DNA of 64,000 nt from Macrocystis pyrifera (GCA_031763025.1 JASSKH010000007.1:8695930-8759929); one strand, 5' to 3'. Shown: positions 1 through 29,500, counted from the stretch's first letter. A program made the numbers and translations. Notes: generated from the sequence alone by a model not told the origin.

Positions 1-105
1 TATTCCGCTCCGCTACACCCCGCCCCGCTCCACCCACCCTACCCCACCCACCCACCCAACCACACCCAACGCCACCCGACTCCCTTCGTCCTCCGCGGTT
101 TTCAG

Positions 106-14446
<14,341 letters not shown>

Positions 14447-15007
14447 GTTTGTGATGGTTTCGGTGTGTTGGCATTGATGGTGATTGGTGTTGACGCCGGT
14501 GTTTGTATTTTTGTTGGTGTTGGTGCTGGTGCTGGTGCTGGTGCCGGTGCTGGTGTGAGTGTTGACGGTGGCGATGGTGGTGGTGGTGGTGGTGGTGGTG
14601 GTGGTGGTGGTGGTGGTGATGATGTCGATGGTGGTTGTTGGTGATTGTGCTGATGCAGAGTGTTGGTAATTGTGGTTGGTGTTGATGCTTGTGTGGATGT
14701 TGGTGGTGGTATTGATGCGGATGTTGGTGTTCTTTGTGGTTGGTGTTGGTGTTGGTGTTGGTGCTGGTGCTGTTTGTGGTGGTAGGCGGTGGGGGGGGGG
14801 GTGGGGATGGGGATAGGTGTTGGTGGTTGTGATGGTGTTGGGGAGTGGTGTTGGCGTGTAGGGTAATATTAGGTGTTGGTGTTGGCGTCGGTATGCGTGA
14901 TGTTGGTGTCGGTGTAAGTGTTCGCGCTGATGTTGGTGAGCGTTTCGTCAACCCTCGTCGCCGTCGCGTTGACTCAAGCTGCGCATCAGACGAAGCTGGC
15001 GAGAGGT
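14447..15007. other. Intron after c8, TGG/TGT-rich
   Basis: Low-complexity DNA built from GGTGTT and GGTGCT units, non-coding. Mirror 15337-15902. The final catalytic exon should lie further on but both copies stop at the gap. Confidence 0.75.
14453..14900. repeat. GGTGTT/GGTGCT array (left arm)
   Basis: Long imperfect hexanucleotide array just after exon c8. Mirror about 15440-15895, next to the gap. Confidence 0.82.
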
Positions 15008-15236
15008 GGTGTGCGAGCGAACGAGCTGGGCTAAGGGCGCCGTCGTCACTCGATTTTTGTGTCGTTTGTGGCTTTCGGGACGTTTTCCGATTCGCGAAAA
15101 AAGTTGTCCGCTTTGTGCACGGACCGGTCGACAAAACAAAACGGCTTGTGTTGGCACCCGAGGAGGCAGGGGGGGAGGGAGAGGGGTGTACTCATTATCA
15201 TGCATGGCCGTAGTAGTCGTATGACCATAGTGGGGG
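15008..15236. other. Single-copy stub between left arm and gap
   Basis: These 229 bp have no mirror copy. No exon is visible; the expected next exon with the C-terminal end of the protease domain is not here. The stub ends in the last ~45 bp of a poly-C-tailed repeat (15187-15231, minus orientation) followed by a G run that goes into the N gap. The left contig therefore broke at a G tract. Confidence 0.85.
15187..15236 (-). mobile_element. Poly-C-tailed element fragment at contig end
   Basis: GTGTACTCATTATCATGCAT, then CGTATGACCATAG and a G run that meets the N gap. Confidence 0.7.
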
Positions 15237-15336
15237 NNNNNNNNNNNNNNNNNNNNNNNNNNNNNNNNNNNNNNNNNNNNNNNNNNNNNNNNNNNNNNNN
15301 NNNNNNNNNNNNNNNNNNNNNNNNNNNNNNNNNNNN
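15237..15336. other. Assembly gap of exactly 100 N
   Basis: One hundred N bases, a common default size for a scaffold join of unknown distance. The two inverted arms face each other across it. Confidence 0.99.
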
Positions 15337-15902
15337 ACCTCTCGCCAGCTTCGTCTGATGCGCAGCTTGAGTCAACGCGACGGCGACGAGGGTTGACGAA
15401 ACGCTCACCAACATCAGCGCGAACACTTACACCGACACCAACATCACGCATACCGACGCCAACACCAACACCTAATATTACCCTACACGCCAACACCACT
15501 CCCCCAACACCATCACAACCACCAAACACCTATCCCCATCCCCCACCCCCCCCCCCACACCGCCTACCACCACAAACAGCACCAGCACCAACACCAACAC
15601 CAACACCAACCACAAAGAACACCAACATCCGCATCAATACCACCACCAACATCCACACAAGCATCAACACCAACCACAATTACCAACACTCTGCATCAGC
15701 ACAATCACCAACAACCACCATCGACATCATCACCACCACCACCACCACCACCACCACCACCACCACCACCACCATCGCCACCGTCAACACTCACACCAGC
15801 ACCGGCACCAGCACCAGCACCAGCACCAACACCAACAAAAATACAAACACCGGCGTCAACACCAATCACCATCAATGCCAACACACCGAAACCATCACAA
15901 AC

Positions 15903-16053
15903 CTCGGGCACCACAGCTCCGCCGAAGCAGTCTCTCGGGATGTTCGCCGGGTTGTACGGGGGTAACTCGGCGGTCGTTAAACTCCAGCCACCTGCCTCCA
16001 TCCACCCGAATGAGGCTGTAGCAGTGGCCATGGTCGGCGGTACCCTGATGAGC
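15903..16053 (-). CDS. Exon 33 (c8, His box), right arm, one-base slip
   Basis: Mirror of 14297-14446 but 151 instead of 150 bases. A GGGGG at about 15957-15961 faces CCCC in the left copy, so the frame is lost after VTP. The DHGHCYS box lies before the slip in protein order. Last exon visible before the gap. Confidence 0.93.
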
Positions 16054-17176
16054 CTGATTTTCGCGAGCGCAATTCAAAGCGGGGCGAAGGCGGAGGAGGG
16101 GGGAGGGGTGGAGGGGGTGAGGGGGAGCAGACAGCAGAGATTTTCGGGTTTGAAACATGGGAAAAAAAGTTTTTTTTTTTTTCCAACTATCGACACCGCG
16201 GACGGATTGCGGTCTACTGTAGATCAATTGGAACCGATTCACCTTACCGATTCACCGTTGTGAGGCCCTCTTGTGCAGGATCTGTATCGTACAACATCTT
16301 AACCCAGGAAACACGTGCTAAAACCATGTAGAATAAACGGCTCCCAAACATGAGCTAGATCATACAGATCACACAGATCATACAGATCATACAGATCACA
16401 CAGATCATACTGAGATCACACAGATCATACAGATCATACAGATCATACAGATCACACAGATCATACAGATCAGGAACGGATACATCCATCTGCCCTGAAA
16501 TAGGCACATCCATCCCTATTAACAAGCGAGGATCGAGATGCTCTGTCCGAGGTGCGTACACGAAACTATTACAAATGTCAAAGCCGTGGGTTCGACCGAA
16601 TGGGCGGTTGATGGTCAGCTTTGCGAGCTAAGAGAGACACCTCCGCCGCGAGAGTTCTATATCCCGTGAAATGTGACCAGGAGGGAGGCATGACGAGGTG
16701 CACAGATTGTGACACGAAACGCAACTTCTGTCCCAAAATGTAAATGTAAGGGCCGTATGGGTACTAATGAAAAATAACCAAAAAATCGTCCGTACAATTT
16801 TCGCTCAGGAAGTCCTCAAATTTCCAGACAGAAGCGACAACAGCAGGAAACAGTGAAACATCACAACAAATCTGCGTCGCACCTGCCGGAAAGGCGTTGG
16901 TCTCTGAGCTAAGGTGAGGCAAGACTCCCCTGGGGTGTCTTGCCCTGATGAACAACACTACCGTACTCCGAGATCAACCAGTAACACGTTGCGTCGAACA
17001 ATGAGTCGAAGACATTCATCCCATATAAACCCATGCACCCACTCACCCACCCACCCACCCACACAACGATCTTCGTCGAACCAAATACGGACTCAAGGTT
17101 TTAATAAAATCCGGAAAACGACACTTCCAAACACACAAGAGATTCCTGAACCCACCCTACACCAACGCAACTCGCG

Positions 17177-17217
<41 letters not shown>

Positions 17218-18767
17218 ATCGCGCAACTACGACAAACTCACCACGATGCCCTTCAGCCTGTAGCCGGTGGGGTTGGCCTCCCTATCGGCCGGTCTGGCCG
17301 AGAACTTGCCCGATTCCGTCGACCCCTGCCCCCGCGCCTTACGGCCACCGACACACATCACCATCACCACCACCGCTACCGCCACGGTCGTCTTCTTCCT
17401 CCCTTTCTCGCTCAACGCCGCCACCACTACCACCACCACCGCTGTATGCAATGGGCGAGGCACCTTCCACCCCCCCCGGACGAGGTGGACGACGAGGAAG
17501 GCGACGGCGAAGATGAAGCAGTAGACGACGACGATGATGAAGAAGACGACGACAACGATGACGAGGGCCACGGCGACGCTCCATCGTCCAATCCCCTTCC
17601 TCCCGCCCCCCCCCCCCTCCCTACCACCGCCGCGGTTGTCGCAGTCACCGCTTCCGCCGCCACCGCCGCCGCCGCCGCCGCTACCCCCGCTACCGCCGCT
17701 ACCGCCGCTACAACCCTTACTGTTGTCGTTGCCGCCATTTTCGTCGTGTTCAGGGCGCCAAGCCTTGTGAGAAGAAGAAGGCACGGGGGACCGGCCGCCC
17801 TCGCCATCTTCAGCAAGCCCCTCTACCTCTTTCCCCTCGTCCTCCTCCTCCCTGCCCCCCCCCTCCTGTTCTGCACCCCGCCGCGGCCGCGGCACAGCAC
17901 CACCACCACCACCACCGGGGGCGGAAGGAGCAGTAGAGGCGGGGAAGCTCCATGTGTCGCCGGGTGACCCATGACCATTACTATGACCATGGCGATTAGC
18001 ATCACCATCACCACCATCATCATCGTCGCTTTCAGAACTTGCTTCCCTATCTAGGGGTGCAGTGCCTGCCGAGGGGTTGGCTGCGGAGCTAGCATCGTCG
18101 GCGATGACATCGACCTCCTCAGTGCCTTCCGGCCCTCCCGGCATGGGTGCATCGTGTTTCTGGATGGTCTGTTTGGGTCGGGGGGGGGGGGGTACCGGGG
18201 GGGGGGGCGAAGGTGGGGCATGACGGTGAAGGCATGACCGTGAGGCGCGACATGGTAGAATTCTCCCGGGAGACCCGATAGGCCGCGCTGTTTATTTAGC
18301 GCCCCTGGTGATATCGCGCGACAGGCTCCGACAAACCTTGGAAAAAAAAAGCCTTTGCGCGTAGTGCTGCCGCTGGTGCAGCTCTAGCGCTAACGCTAAC
18401 TCTAGTGCTGACGTTGACACTGATGCTTACTTATGCTGACACAAACGCTAACACTAACGCCCCCGCCTGCGCCCCCGCCTCCGCCTCCGTTACCGCCTCT
18501 GCTACCGCCTCTGCTACCGCCCCCGCTACTGCTAACTACTCGCCCCACCCTCACCTCTAATGTCCAGGGAGACATGTCCAGCTCCATGGGGAACGAGCAG
18601 CGGTGGTTGAGTTTGTGGCGGCTCATGGTACTAAGGTCGAACTCGAAGCGCTTGAGGTGCACGATAAGGGTCGGCGGCAGCTGCTTGATCGCGCACCGTC
18701 GCTGCGCCGTCACGCGCTGCCCACACTTCTCGCACAGGTAGCAGTTATCTCCCTGTCGCCGTACACA

Positions 18768-18800
<33 letters not shown>

Positions 18801-19434
18801 GCGACGGACGGGGAAGTAAAGAGAGAAAAGAGACGCTGTCAGCTCTAGTTCCTTCTTTACCCTGGTGAATACCGATGCCCGCAATACCGTCCCAGTCCGG
18901 CCGTTTCGTACAACTGCATGACCGCATAGCTTATCCGAACATTTCGCAAATGTCCACCCTTCGTGGAGGCATTCATTGGGTTGCACGGCCGAGAAAACGC
19001 CTCGCTCGACTAAGGCACCCCCCAGCGCATCCGCGCAATAAAGAGGGAGGGTCGAAAAGAACGGAAGTGGCGATCGATACACCCACCCAGGGGGAGGGAA
19101 ACACACGGGGGTCAGCGACTTATCTTCGAACCCCTCATCCACTCCAACCCCTTCCTGACCTCGTGCCCCCCGCCCCCCTACCCCACCCCTCATACCCCCC
19201 GCCGCCCCTTCCCCCCCTTCATCCGGACCCTCCCCCCCCTCCCCCCCATGACATGAGTACACTCCTCCCCCTCGCGCCCTCGCCCCCCCTCTACCCCCAT
19301 CCCCCCTCCACCCCCCCCTCAACCCCTCAACCCATCTACCCCCCCTCCCGATGCTCCGTCTCGAAACGGATGCGTGGTCAATGGTCAAACGACTAAGGCA
19401 AGCAACAAATGAGTACGCCCCCTCCCCCTCCCCC

Positions 19435-19466
<32 letters not shown>

Positions 19467-19521
19467 TGCGCCGACCATGCATGATATCGAGTACACTCCT
19501 CCCTCCCTACGGTCACCTCCG

Positions 19522-19554
<33 letters not shown>

Positions 19555-22500
19555 ATCAACCCCACCCCTTGAGCGTGATTGGACTCTCACCGTCAGCATT
19601 TCTCCAGCAACGAGGAGCTGCAGGCTCCCCTCTAACGAGTCCTTGTCCTGTAAAAAGCGGCAGTCGAGAAGGGGAACGGAGGGAAAAGTTCTGCATTTTT
19701 TTAGGCTCAGGGTGCTAAAAAAGGGCAGAGAGAGGGAGTATCGACACCAAAGGTGATAATATATTACTTAGTATACGTTTGGAGTCTGATTTGAAAATGA
19801 AACACACCTCATACTCCCGGCTGGAGTGCTATCTATTTCAATTGGAGAGCGCTCTCTTTGGGCACGTCGCGGATTTATTTTCCACTAAAATACAACTCTG
19901 GTGTGGGGGGTAGTCAGTCAAAGGCGTCAAGCTCTCTTTTGGCCTTAACATATCATTTTTAGTGTAGGGGGGGCGGTCAGTCAAGCGCGTCAATCAAGGC
20001 CTCTTTTGGTCTCAATTTATTATTGGGATTGTAGGGGGCGGTCAGTCAAGGGCGTCAAGGCCTCTTTTGGCCTTGACATACTAGTTTATGGTGTAGGGGG
20101 CGGTCGATCAAGGGCGTCAAGGCCTCTTTCAGCCTTCAGCATACTAGCTTTTAGTGTCGGGAGCGGTCAGTCAAAGGCGTCAAGGCTTTTTAAAGGTTCC
20201 AACATACTAGTTTTAGTGTAGTGGAGCAGCCAGTCGAAAGGCGCCATAAACCACGGTCTCCTAGCCCGCGTCAACGCGGCGGAGCTACATCACCCACACA
20301 GCAGAGTAGCTGCAGCAGCTGGCACTCAGCACGAACCGAGGTAACGGCCCATTCGCTCACAACCAACGAACCCTCCTCTTGATCCCCCCCCCCCCCCCCC
20401 CCGCCCCGCAAAAACAAGGAGGAAGAAGCCCAAGGCTCGCAAAAAAAATGCGAGCCAACCCTCGTTCCGCCCCGACGCTGACCCTAACACATTTATATAT
20501 GTATATGTATAAGATGCACTTTTATTTAAGACATGCTGCTCTCCGGCGGCGAGGGTTCTTTCTCGCACTTTCGGCTGCGGGGCAAGCAAGGTGGCCGTGG
20601 GTACATTACGACGCAAGTCTGAATCCCGGCCGAGCACCGTGGCGGTGCTGGGGGCATTGAACATCGCTGAGCTGGCTCCAAAAAACAAGGGATTGCTTTC
20701 CGCCTCGCCGAGCCGAGTAGGTGACATGGAAAACCCCATTTTTTTTTTATATTAGTGAACAGCCCGCCATCCTCGAACACTTTTTGGAGCCCCCTATGCT
20801 GTACATTTTCAACCTCAGCGAAAGAAGTAGCAGCAGCAGCATCAGACATACAGCAGCAACAGCAGTACACATTTGTCGGCCGTCGTATCTGTTGCACCAA
20901 GCCCTTTGACGGGTGGTGTACACCTAACACCGAGCACGTTCGTGACCACAAAACTGCCTCCCTCCGTCCGTCTATACCTGGGAGACATTGGCACCAGTAC
21001 CTAGGTGTTGGTGTCATACCTAGCTAGTTGTCCAGTCGCACGCTCTCAGCAGCAGGTAATCGCAACGGGCAAGAGCCACACATCCAAGTCCATACTGCCT
21101 CCCGTCTCGCCGTACTGCCTCTCGTCTCGCCGTACTGCCCCCTGTCTCGGTGCGGCACCGCACACATCCCACACTGCCCGACTGCTGATACGACGAGCTG
21201 TGTGCACTTCCAGAAACAAAGAATTTTCTCTGCAAGAATTCTCTCTGCATTGAAAATCTCAAATCTCACAAATTTTGAAATCCCCCGCCTTTTTCCTGTT
21301 TTAGTTTTTTATCAGCCTCACAGCACCAGCAGCAAGTACAGCAGCACCAAAACACGTCTGTCAATTGTCGATAGTCATATAAGTTTCGCCCAGCCCTTCG
21401 GCGTACACCACACACCTCACACCGAGCACGTACGTGACCACAAAACTGCCTCCCTCGGTCCGTCGACCTGGGGGAAATTGGCACCACCAGATATCTACAC
21501 TAGTGTATACAGTAAGTAGGTGTAGTATCATACCTAGCGAGTTGTCCAGGCGTACGCTTTCAGCAGCAGGTTATCGCACCGGCGGGCAAGAGCCACAAAG
21601 CCAGGCTCATTCTGCCGCCCGTCTCCCTCTACCCCCCCCTGTCTCGGTGTGCATCCGGCATAGAACTAGTAGTAGTAGTTGTAGCAGTATAGCAGTGGTA
21701 GTAGTCCAGTAGTATAGTAGTAGTGGTATTAATATTAATAGTAGTATAGTAGTAGTCGTAGTCGTAGTCGTAGTAGTAGTCGTAGTCGTAGTAGTAGTAG
21801 TAGTAGAGTAGTAGCAGCAGTAGTTGCAGGAGTATTATAATGATAGTAGTAGTAGCAGTGGTAGTAGAAGTAGTACTAGTACTAGTAGCTATAGTAGTGC
21901 TGTTGTTGCCGCGAGTCTGCTGCTGTAACCATGATGAGCACTATCCTGCTTTAGACAGTCATTAATTTAGACGTATAGAGAAACATTTCATGACAAGAGC
22001 ACCCATTTTTTTCATGATGCCCTCAATCGTATGTAGACCGGTCGCTGCCTATGTATGGATGTTAATAGCGATGATAGACGTCTACTGCTGTTGCTACGAG
22101 TCAGCTGCTGTTGCCGTGAGTATCTATATGACAGTCATGATAATTTTTTCACGACAAATTTAGGTGCGTTCAACTTTTTCATCGTGCCCCAACCGTACGC
22201 ATACCTGTACATGAATACAGAGAAGCTGGATCCAACTAATATTAATAGTACTGTTTTAGCTTAGTTGGCCTTTCGGTATTATTGACGCTGGTTTTGACAC
22301 CCAGATATAGAATTCTGAAATACTGCTGTAGTTCTTAATAGTATGTTATATACTAGTTTTAGTTGTAGTATTCATATTAATAGTAGCCCATGTGGTACCG
22401 AGTGCATGCTGCTTCTATTAATAGAATGCCTGTCCAATAGCAGTAGCAGTACCTGTACTATAAGTAGTATTAATAGTAATATTAATGGCAATAGTCGTAG

Positions 22501-24016
22501 CCTTTGTGGTGCCCGCTATTGCTGCTGTTGCCATGTGCATGCCGCTTCTACCTGGCCAACAGCGCCCTCAACCGCATAAAATACGTAGCCTGTACATTTA
22601 CAAAATCTTAGTATGAATAGTAGTCGTAGTAGCATAATATTTTGTACCAGGTACGAGTAGTGTGCATGCTGCTTCTACCCTTCATGCAGTGCATCTACCC
22701 GCATAGTAGTGGTGGTGGTGTATACTAAGAGTACCAGTATAGCAGTCATGCCCCCAACCCATGACACCGCTTGCATGCCACGTTGCCGTTGTATGAAAGT
22801 TAGTTATACAGTAGCAGCAGTAGTACTCGAAGTAGGTAGTGTACTGGTAGTATTTACTCATGCTGCTTCTACCTGTACTGCATTTACGTATTACTGGTGT
22901 ATACTAACAGTCTATTACGGGGGTCCATAGTTAATAGGACCTAGGGTGTGCATAAAAACCTATATATTTCACTATTTTTATTAACAATATTTGGTCCTAT
23001 TTACTATGGTCCCCCGTAATACTGGTCATGCCCCAACCAAAGGTACCTCGTGGTTATTTCACCTCTCTGTTCACCATGAGGTTGTCTGTAGTGTATGTAT
23101 GAGCGATTGGTCGTGTTCTAGCACTAGTACTTTGTAGTATAGCTAGTAGTCTTAGTAGCAAAGTGTACCGGGTAGTATTTTGTAGAGTGCATGCTCCTTC
23201 TACTAATAATCTGTACTACAGTACATCCGCGTAGGAGTGGTACTAATAGTGGTGTATTGTAACAGTAAGGTAGTCAACCCATGGTACCGCGTGTAATATT
23301 CACCACAGAAAGAGTAGCACTCAGTTCCTGCCGACCACTATTACTCTTTCCTTTTAGCAATACGCTAACCCATGGCTCCCGTTTCGGCCAAGAACAGCTA
23401 TATATACATGTTTTACCTGTGACTCCCTTTTCGCCTTGCGACGCCCCCGGGGATTTCACGTTACCTACATCCCGAAGGGGAACCTTGTATATATATATAT
23501 ATATATTTTTCTCCCTTTCTTTATTTCTTCTTTTGTTTTCTCTCCTTCCTTCCTTTATTTCTTTATTCGCTGTTGATTTCTTTGATTATTTTCTCACCTG
23601 AACCTCTGCCGTGAGGACGAGGAAGGGCTCCGTTCTTTCCGACGTGTGTTCACAGTCCCTGAAGAAAAAAAAGCGAGGCAGCCAGCCGTACACCATACCG
23701 ATCGCCATCCCATTGTACCATCATCGTCACGACCATGACCACCATCGTCGTCGACATCCATTCACCATCATCATCACCACCATCATCGCCGACACCACCA
23801 TCCATCATCGTCATGACCATCATCATCACCATCATCGCCGAGACCACCATGCATCATCATCATCATCATCATCACCATCATCATTCGTGATGGTGACAGT
23901 GGAAGTGATCGCCATCGCCACACGCGCAGAGCCGAGCGAAAACAAAAAGGGCAGCAACAAATTCGTAAATGGGTCGTGTAGAGTGGCAGGGGAGTGCAGA
24001 TGGTAGTATGGCAGTA

Positions 24017-24053
<37 letters not shown>

Positions 24054-26525
24054 ACTCATCATCATGCATGGCCGCAGTCGTATGTATCACGACTATAGAC
24101 CCTCGCTAGCACCAAGTGCGAAGCGCCGTGGGGCATTCGGCGAGTCGCATAAAGGGTGAGCTGCATCCTACTAAGAACCGCTTGTTAGACGGACTTTTTC
24201 TTGCTTGCATATGGATGACAAGCGTCGAATCAATTCATTAGTTTCCGAGGGGGAGGGTGGGGTGTCCTCGATATCATGCATGGTCGCAGTCGTCGCATGA
24301 CCACAGCCCCCTCGCATCCCCGACAATTTTCCGGGACGGAGGAGCACGTCGGGTTTTCACCGACCAGGCAGACATTTGCGTCATGATCGGATCACCACAA
24401 CTGATGAATTGGATCACCGAGACCCTTCGCACGCGGGACCGCCGCAATCAAATTTTGAGATAACAAGTAAAGTAGTAAACACACAAAGTCTACACATCTC
24501 TCTTCTGCACTGCAACGCTTCTTCCTTGCCAAGCCTTGCGTGTGGCCAAAAACATCTCCCTACAAGCTTCTCCGCACCGGCACAACCGACCAGGATAGCG
24601 GAACGCATCACCCACACAGATACTCTATACCTGGTGTAACGCACAACAGCAGCAACTATGGCAACAACACGTACCTGGTACGCACTTCAAACGTATAATG
24701 CGAAGCACACAGTTCTACAACTCCCCGGCCCGACCGGGAAAAACAAGAACCGTTCAGTGTTCACATCAAAGTCCGAATGGTTACTATTACGGGGGACCAT
24801 AGTAAATAGGACCAAATATTGTTAGTAAAAATAGGAAAATATATAGGGTTTTACGTATACCATAGGTCCTATTAACTATGGACCCCCCCGTACTACAATA
24901 CCGACCAGAGTGGTGTATACCAGTATGGGTGTATCAAGGGGGTGAAATGTGGGTACCAGGCCTCCTTTCCCCCATAGATTGTACCGCCTGATAACACACA
25001 CGTTGAAGGTCACCAGAGGTCATCCAATCCGTTCCGTGAGGACCCGAGGCACCAGCCCACCTCGGTGTGTCCTCCACACCACATCCAATTATTAGGGCGC
25101 ACCGAGCCGCCCCGTTTTCCCACCCGACAGCCTCAACCCGACGAAAACGCCCACTGCACATGGCGAACCCCCCCCCCCGCCCCCCCCCCCCCCCTTCCCC
25201 CCTCCGTCTACACCGGAAATTAAATGAACTCATTGAAGCTGTCATCCATATGCAAGTCCGCCTCACAAGCGGTTCTTAGCATGATGCAGCTCAACCTTCA
25301 CGCGATTCGCCAGACACCTCACGGCGCTTCGCGCTTGGTGCAAGCAATGTCTGCCTGGTCGATGAAAGCCCGACGTGCTCCGTCCCGGCATTGTAGGGAT
25401 GCGAGGGTCTATGGCCATACGGCTCCGGCCGTACATGAGATCGAGTACATCCCTCCAAACGAGTACACCCCCCCCCCGTCTCGAAAGAGACGCGTGGTCA
25501 ACGGCCAAATGACTAAGGCGAGCAACAAATGAGTACCGCCCCCCCCCCCCCCACCCCCCCGGCCCTCTCCTCGCTGTCAAAAATAGGCGACACTACATGG
25601 AACCATGTGGGCCATTTCCACCACCCCCACCAACCGCGCAAGGTCGTCCGCCGAACCCCGCAGCCCACAATACATCCGACTGACAAGGCTCGACGATGCA
25701 ACAACAATACTTCTCATGGGAATAGATATTACGGGGGTCCATAGTTAATAGGACCTATGGTATAAATAAAAACCTATATATTTACCTATTTGTACTAACA
25801 ATATTTGGTCCCATTGACTATGGACCCCCCCGTAATAGTGTACGCCGACACGAATAGTTCTACGCACAGTATGTACTTGTACATGCCTAAGCCGTCGCTA
25901 CAGTAGAAGTTCGCGCAGATGGATATTTGATATTTTTACGAACGTAAATATCGTCAACTTGTGTGCGTGCGTGCGTGCGTGCGCGCGTGCGTGGTCGAAC
26001 GAACGAAACGCCCGACCCTCGTTTATTTTTATTCTTCTTCAGGGGCGGACCGTGACAGCGGAGGGTGGACGTTTCAGGCAACTACACTGAAAAAAGGGGT
26101 GCCCTACGTACTTTTCTTTTTTTGCGCTGTAAAAAAACGACTAAAAGAAAAAAGAAAAGAAAAGTCGCAATCAATCGCTCGCAATAAAAATATACATACC
26201 TGGTACTGAGATAAAATAGTCGAGCAAAACAAACAGCCCGCCGGCCGGTCAGGCCAGGTCAGGTCAGGTTAGGTCAGATAGATCACGATCGATCTATCTG
26301 CAGATAGATCATCTAGACTCTAACCTGTTGTTATGATATGCTCTACTAGCAGGATCTGTACAGCACAGATCATGAAAACGCGTCCTTCCTCCTTAGGTCA
26401 CGCAGAATATACCTCTCCCACCCTGCAACATCATACAGGTACTGTAGATCATACAAGCATAAACCCGCCCTGAAGCACGTCACCAAGTGGAAATCGATTA
26501 TCTATTATCTCTCTATATATATCTA

Positions 26526-26558
<33 letters not shown>

Positions 26559-29500
26559 GATGTGTGCACTTTTTTTACCTCGAAATAATCTGGTACACCA
26601 GCTTCCCGCCGAAAACCCTGTCGATCAGCGCGCCGGCCGCCTTGCTGCTCCTCTCCAGCTTGTGCATGAGGTGCGTGCAAAACTCGTTCACATCCTTCTG
26701 CTCCGCGTGGCGCAGCGGCTGCCCGTCGTAGTCCTAGGTGGGGGGGGGGGGGGTGGCGGGCGAAACAGATCGAGACGGATGACATGATATAATATCGATA
26801 CGATACGATACGATACGATATGATATGGCATAATTCAATTGATACGATACGATATGATGCGATATGATAATATACTCTAAGGGATGACTATGAGACGCAC
26901 GCCACACCGTACATGCGGTGCGGTGCGGTGCGATTCGCGCGCGTACGGCGGAACAAACCACACTTACGACGGAAAGCATGTTCTTCAGCAGCACGCCGTC
27001 CGGTCCGGCACTGGTCCCACAAAATCATTAACAGAAAAATCTCAACACCGATTGGTTTGTTCGACCTCACGGCGGATTTCATCCGTAAATAACTAAACAA
27101 ATACTTACCGGGTACGTATGTATCTATACGTACGAAGTACAGGACTAGCGGAGAGAAGCAGCCAGAAGCACGCAACACACACGCCGGTACCGTTGCGCGG
27201 GCTATTACAAAAACCATTGCGTACTCCTCAACAGAGTTACATTTTTTTACATGTGGAAGAACGGCGAGCTCAAGGCGTATACTGTTACCTATCCGCCGGA
27301 GAATCTAAAAGACGAGAAGAAAAAAGAAACAAGAACAAAAATAAGAAGAATAAAAGGAAAAACAAAAAAACAAAGCCGGCGCGTCAGAGCGTGGCCCTCC
27401 AGCCGACCAAATCACTCGCAGGAGGAGGGCCACATCCCAATTTTCTGCCCCACCACGGTGCGCGTACAACATGGCACGCATGACACATCACCCCTTCATG
27501 GCGGCGGCAGGAGACGCCGGACAGCACGCATGAATTGAGTTGAGCGCATGCGTGCGTGTGCACGCCGTGTCCGCACGCGCGAAAAACAACCCAACAACCA
27601 GGATACAGGTGAAAAACAAAAAACGAAAAAAAAAAAAAAAAAAAAACGAACGAACGAACGAACGAACGAACGGGTTCTATGAGAGAGAAAAACAAGCAGA
27701 CGGAGCATGCCCTAAATGCAGACACGGGATGCGTGGTCAAACGTCAAATGACTACGGCAAGCAACCAAATGAGTACCTCCCCCCCCCCCCCCCCCCCCCC
27801 CGTCTCGAAAGGGATCCCCCCCCCCCCCCCCTCCCCCCCCCCCCGACCCACCCACCCGCTCCCTACCCCCCTCTCGCCAGCGCCTTGCTCACCATGAACA
27901 CGCCGCAGAAAGGCTTCGTATCATAGAACTTGCGCTGGGAGATGCGAAGCGACGCGAACAGAACCTGACAAGCGATACAAAGGAGGGGCGCAGGCGGGTC
28001 GGGGGGGGAGAGAGGGCAGGGGTAGGAGTGAGGGGGTGTGCAGGGACGACGGGCTGGCCGAACCAGTAGCTCGTTCCAAAGACACGCGGTACTACGAGGC
28101 TCTCAGAGAGCATGTTTCAGCGTCAAAACTCCAACAAAACTCATGCAGGTATGCCCAACCTGAAATTGATTGCGAGCGCTGCTTACAAACGTACAAATCG
28201 ATCCAGCACGACTATTTTTTCTTCGTTTTTTTGTTCTTCCAATCATCACTTTCGCTCTCACGTTCCAGCTCAACTCGTAGGAGGTTTTACCCTTAGCGAT
28301 CTCTTCTCCTGGACAAGCCGTGGTCACAGGTGTCGTCCCTTTTCCCCCCCGGTACGTACGTGCCTTCATTTTTATCGCGCATACATAGGGTTCAGCATTC
28401 CCACTGCTCGTCGATTTTCAATCATCGAAAAATGTCGCGCTTTCCGCTAGTGTTGATTTTTTACGCAAAAAAAAAAAAAAAAAAAAGTCCTCATGAGTAT
28501 GCCATGCACTCGATGAGTGAGACTTGAACCCACGAAATTGAACCAAGAGTAGGCACGAGGACCACCTCCCAAGCCACCGGGGACAACCGCTGCTGTGTCA
28601 GCGGTACGAGCCAAATCGAAAATCGAACCATCAACCTCAAGTGCACCGTAAACGTTTACGAAGGAACCGTCTACTGCTGTATCTCCCCCTGACCACCGCA
28701 ATGTCTTTTTCCTGCAAGCGCGAAGACAACAAAAACAACAAAACCGAAAACAGCGCCAACGACAACAAGAAAAAAAAAAAAAAGGGCAAACAAGAAAAGA
28801 AAAGAAAAAACAGACAGACACAGACAGACAGACAGACAGACAAAAAAACGCACACAACATGCGTCGCATATATATACATATATATATATATACATACGAA
28901 GTACACGTACATACATTGTATACACATACCTGGTATTACGGGGGGGGGGGGGGGGGGGGGGGGGGGCATAGTTAATAGGACCAAATATTGCTAGTAAAAA
29001 TAGGTAAATATATAGGTTTTTATGTATACCATAGGTCCTATTAACTATGGACCCCCCCGTAATGGTACCAGTATATTCATAAACCGCTCATACGCACCAC
29101 TCTGTCCTGTCCCTCAACATCGGGGCCGTTTGTATACTAATATTCAATCAAAACACTCCTTCTGTGTAGGCACACTATTACGGGGGTCCATAGTTAATAG
29201 GACCTACGGTACACACAGAAACCTATATATTTACCTATTTTTACTAACAATATTTGGTCCTATTTACTATGGTCCCCCCGTGATAGTGGTGTCGTATATA
29301 CCTATTCATTAGACGACACCAAATCTGAACGTGGGAGAGTGGTGAGCTCAAGCTTTTACTTTTCAAACCAATCACCGCCGCCGGAGGATAACGAAAAATA
29401 CACGCCCGTCTGATCGTAAATATAAGGGAGGTTCTGATGGCAACAAAACGTCGAAATGTACCTTATATTTATGGTGAGACTGGTATCAAAAACATAAAAA

